DNA of 64,000 nucleotides from contig NC_133658.1 of the NCBI RefSeq assembly GCF_037893015.1, positions 58,281,259 to 58,345,258 of the forward strand. Direction: 5' to 3'. Below the pieces are notes generated by a model that searched no databases, was not told the DNA's origin, and saw only the letters and a program-made list of their open reading frames with translations. Origin of the DNA: Macrotis lagotis (taxonomy: Eukaryota; Chordata; Mammalia; Peramelemorphia; Peramelidae). A program made the position numbers and the translations under genes. Below are positions 62,948 to 64,000 of this stretch, one piece after another (the first letter of the stretch is position 1; the number at the start of each line of letters is the position of its first letter).

Positions 62948-63463
62948 ACACATATATATATCTATAATAGTAAGACAGTTTTCATATATTCCATTCAGGG
63001 ATTACATCAGCTGTTTGGGAGAAAAAAGGATGAGAACAATTAGCCTTTGTCTAGTTCCTTGTTTAACATGGGAATAATTTAATTTGGTCACATTTCTTAA
63101 TTGCTAAGGCTTGAGTGAAACTAAACATCAGGGTTTTTTTTCCTTAAATACCTTGATTCTGTTGAATTAATAGTTTTTCATAATGTGGCATGGCATATGA
63201 ATGTGACTTGCAAATAGAATGTGCTTTTGTACTCTTGGCTTGGTTTTTGCAACAATAGGTTCCTTATTTTGATCTTTATTCCTCACATTTCTAGTGAACA
63301 TGTTACCCAAAGAGCTTTGTTTTTTCTTGCCTTTTAGCTGGATAACCTGACCTTGATGGAGATCAACACTACTGGAACATTTCTCACACAAGCCCTAAAT
63401 CATATGTACAAACTCCGCACAAACCTTCATCCTACAGAGAGTGCTCAGTCTCAGGACTTTTAG
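56473..63463 (+). CDS. GINS2: GINS2 (PSF2), GINS complex subunit 2; five coding exons
   Basis: Joining 56473-56562, 58401-58515, 61795-61894, 62765-62891 and 63338-63463 gives an uninterrupted 185-codon protein. It starts [14 protein letters not shown] and ends ESAQSQDF, nearly the same as human GINS2 and of the same length. GINS2 is one of four subunits (SLD5, PSF1, PSF2, PSF3) of GINS, which joins CDC45 and MCM2-7 to form the nuclear CMG replicative helicase. By family knowledge the N-terminal part (about residues 1-60, with [13 protein letters not shown] and GPFNPG) is the small beta-rich B domain. The rest, including [15 protein letters not shown] and [10 protein letters not shown], is the helical A domain, followed by a short loose tail. 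All introns have GT/AG ends and phases match between exons. The start lies in GGGCCATGG, a good initiation context, inside a CpG island. The gene follows C16orf74 on the same strand, as in human. No frameshift or premature stop is seen. Identification is from memory of the human protein. Confidence 0.98.
56600..56766 (+). repeat. Polypyrimidine tract (C/T-rich) in GINS2 intron 1
   Basis: About 165 bp of nearly pure CCCCT/TTCTC on the + strand, just before the minisatellite. A long homopyrimidine mirror-like tract could form triplex DNA, but no function can be read from sequence. Confidence 0.8.
56780..58235 (+). repeat. 52-bp minisatellite, 28 units, in GINS2 intron 1
   Basis: The unit begins GGGCAGGCCCTTGTACCCCC and ends GGCTGCCCCCTCCC. 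From 56780 to 58235 there are exactly 28 units with no insertion or deletion that I can find (28 x 52 = 1456 bp). Units differ at a few fixed sites. One type starts GGGCAGGCCCTTG and another GGGCTGGCCCCTGG (units 4, 5, 10, 12, 16, 22, 24 and 28). Both occur with GAGTAG or GAGCAG. Units 27 and 28 carry the most private changes. The array fills about 79% of the 1838-bp intron and stops 165 bp before exon 2. Confidence 0.98.
58401..58515 (+). CDS. GINS2: GINS2 coding exon 2
   Basis: Acceptor TCTCTGGCAG| followed by 38 codons ([20 protein letters not shown] then on to PPEWMDV) plus one base. Donor G|GTAAGG. It carries the end of the N-terminal B domain and the linker. The human protein has LAI where this one has LAM, and RLL where this one has RVV. 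Confidence 0.97.
58516..59246 (+). other. GINS2 intron 2, 5' part
   Basis: Intronic sequence. A weak MIR-like core is seen around 59050-59240 (GACAAGTCACTTTACCTTGTTC...CCTCAAAGG). No coding exon fits between exons 2 and 3. Confidence 0.6.
59258..59409 (-). mobile_element. tRNA-derived marsupial SINE (SINE-A type), antisense, in GINS2 intron 2
   Basis: A T-rich tail, then the complement of the standard element (GGCAAATGAGATTAAGTGGC ... GCGCCACCTAGCCGCCCC). It is flanked by 11-bp target-site duplications TAGTATGTTCT (59247-59257) and TAGTACGTTCT (59410-59420), which differ at one base. Confidence 0.93.
59559..60530 (-). mobile_element. 5'-truncated L1 retrotransposon 3' end (ORF2 C-terminus plus 3' UTR)
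   Basis: On the minus strand the pieces at 60444-60223 ([25 protein letters not shown]) and 60141-59926 ([20 protein letters not shown]) match the C-terminal end of L1 ORF2p, whose mammalian versions have CWRGCGEKGTLLHCWW and MEYYAAIKN at these points. The two pieces are in different frames or separated by a stop, so the element is dead. The 3' UTR and an A-rich tail (seen as T-rich at 59559-59570) follow. It lies antisense in GINS2 intron 2. Confidence 0.85.
60531..60732 (+). other. Unassigned intronic sequence between L1 and SINE
   Basis: No gene, RNA or clear repeat recognised; a MIR-like fragment (AACTAAAGAGATTGGATTAGG) is possible around 60690-60715. Confidence 0.4.
60733..61022 (+). 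mobile_element. Long tRNA-headed marsupial SINE (SINE-C type), nearly full length
   Basis: The head reads TTGGCACAGTGGATGGAGCA, then comes a CORE-like middle (TGTCCTTGGGCAAGTCACTTC). A body found in the other SINE-C copies follows (GGCCACTGGACCCAGATGGC, GAGGAGAAAGTGAGACTGG), then the tail CTTGTTATGGCATCACCTCC. The family appears about seven times in this window. Confidence 0.85.
61190..61340 (-). mobile_element. SINE-A, antisense, in GINS2 intron 2
   Basis: T-rich tail followed by GGCAATGGGGTTAAGTGGCT ... GTGCCACCTCGTTGCCC. Flanks AATTAGGATTT (from about 61180) and AATTAGGAATTT (from 61343) are a likely target-site duplication. Confidence 0.9.
61341..61794 (+). other. GINS2 intron 2, 3' end
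   Basis: AT-rich intron sequence leading to the acceptor of exon 3. No other feature recognised. Confidence 0.6.
61795..61894 (+). CDS. GINS2: GINS2 coding exon 3
   Basis: Acceptor ATATTTCAG|, 100 nt, completing a split Glu codon and encoding [20 protein letters not shown] then [12 protein letters not shown]. It ends in a split His codon at the strong donor CA|GTAAGT. Confidence 0.97.
61895..62764 (+). other. GINS2 intron 3
   Basis: An 870-bp intron with GT...AG ends. No clear interspersed repeat is seen, which makes it the most repeat-free part of the gene besides the exons. Confidence 0.65.
62765..62891 (+). CDS. GINS2: GINS2 coding exon 4
   Basis: Acceptor CCTCCTCTAG|. The exon completes His and then encodes 42 residues ([20 protein letters not shown] onward to QQEAHAK). 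The donor is AAG|GTAGCT, and a (TG)22 tract begins 10 nt into the intron. Confidence 0.97.
62901..62944 (+). repeat. (TG)22 microsatellite at the exon 4 splice donor of GINS2
   Basis: Forty-four bases of perfect TG start 10 nt after the exon 4 donor and are followed by a short ACACA/TATATA run to about 62965. In RNA this is a UG repeat, the known binding sequence of TDP-43 and CELF-type proteins. Confidence 0.97.
62966..63337 (+). other. GINS2 intron 4, remainder
   Basis: Unique-looking intron sequence up to the exon 5 acceptor; nothing else recognised. Confidence 0.6.
63338..63463 (+). CDS. GINS2: GINS2 coding exon 5 with stop
   Basis: Acceptor TTGCCTTTTAG|, 41 codons ([20 protein letters not shown] onward to SQDF) and a TAG stop at 63461-63463. 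The end SAQSQDF parallels the human STQSQDF. Confidence 0.97.
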   Translation: MDNLTLMEINTTGTFLTQALNHMYKLRTNLHPTESAQSQDF

Positions 63464-64000
63464 AGAAAAATGTTGAAGCAAGAGAGACCTCCTTACGTTC
63501 CGTAAGGCTGAGGGTAGGCAGCGAAAAGGAGGCTAGTTTGGTACTTGCCCACTTTTCAGGAATGAACTTCCAAGGTGACTGGGAAGTTCTCAAAATGTCA
63601 AGCTCCTATAGGTGACAAAGGGCAGTATTAGTAAGAGAAGCAACAGGTGTGACTGAATGCCAATCGTCCAGCCTCCCTCACTTTCAGAGCATGTCTTTGG
63701 GCCCACATCTATCTCGCGTATTCCTGGCTGCAAAACAATTGTTTTCTCCCTGGCAGATTCCAACCACCCCTCTCCTAACCTCTCAGTCCTTCTACTGAGA
63801 TGAATGACAGTCCAGAGTTTAGATACTGTTGGTTGAAGGTTTGGGGATTTACCCTTCCTTACCAGCAGGATGTTGTTTCTCAACATATATTTCCATAAGA
63901 CACTGGTAACACATTTATGAAGATGTGATTTAGAATTTAATTCTATCTACTCTGTTTCATTTTCCAGTGGCCTAACATCATCTTAATGATTTTTATTGTT
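63464..64000 (+). other. GINS2: GINS2 3' UTR and/or downstream flank (running off the window)
   Basis: Sequence after the GINS2 stop. I see no AATAAA or ATTAAA hexamer before the window ends, so the polyadenylation site is either non-canonical or further downstream. No other gene or clear repeat is seen here. Confidence 0.6.

Overview
This window looks like nuclear DNA from a marsupial, most likely an Australian one and possibly a dasyurid (that narrower placement is inference). The evidence is many tRNA-derived marsupial SINEs of several ages, MAR1-like CORE-SINEs, a marsupial-style L1 3' end, old L2, L3/CR1 and MIR debris, and a vertebrate intron/exon structure. Nothing bacterial or viral was seen. 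About half or more of the sequence is recognisable interspersed or simple repeat.

Two protein-coding genes can be supported, both on the + strand. The first is the 3' coding part of C16orf74 (calcimembrin): two coding exons at 38425-38568 and 41529-41587, then a 3' UTR with a polyadenylation signal at 42213-42218. The human protein starts with a short lipid-anchor exon that I could not find in the 38 kb upstream. The second is the complete coding sequence of GINS2 (PSF2, a subunit of the replicative CMG helicase): five exons between 56473 and 63463 encode 185 residues, the length of the human protein. It starts in a CpG-island promoter with CCAAT, CRE-like, GC-box and E2F-like motifs. The same two genes are neighbours in the same relative orientation on human 16q24.1, so the window is a conserved synteny block.

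Layout: 1-38.4 kb is the region upstream of (or first intron of) C16orf74, with simple repeats, nested SINEs in older L1/L2/L3/MIR copies, and a few repeat-poor blocks that could be regulatory. 38.4-42.2 kb is C16orf74. 42.2-55.9 kb is intergenic, with local duplications, a perfect 30-bp inverted repeat and a purine tract. 55.9-64 kb is GINS2. Its first intron is mostly a strikingly regular minisatellite of 28 units of exactly 52 bp.

The two genes are not known to act together: one encodes a calcineurin-binding membrane-associated substrate, the other a DNA-replication factor. I did not find a new multi-gene system. The most unusual items are the GINS2 intron 1 minisatellite, the perfect inverted repeat at 50541-50619, the (TG)22 tract 10 nt inside a GINS2 splice donor, and the conserved composite calcineurin-docking motif of C16orf74. 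The computed long open frames in this window (up to 550 codons) are by-products of GC-rich or periodic DNA and are not annotated as genes.
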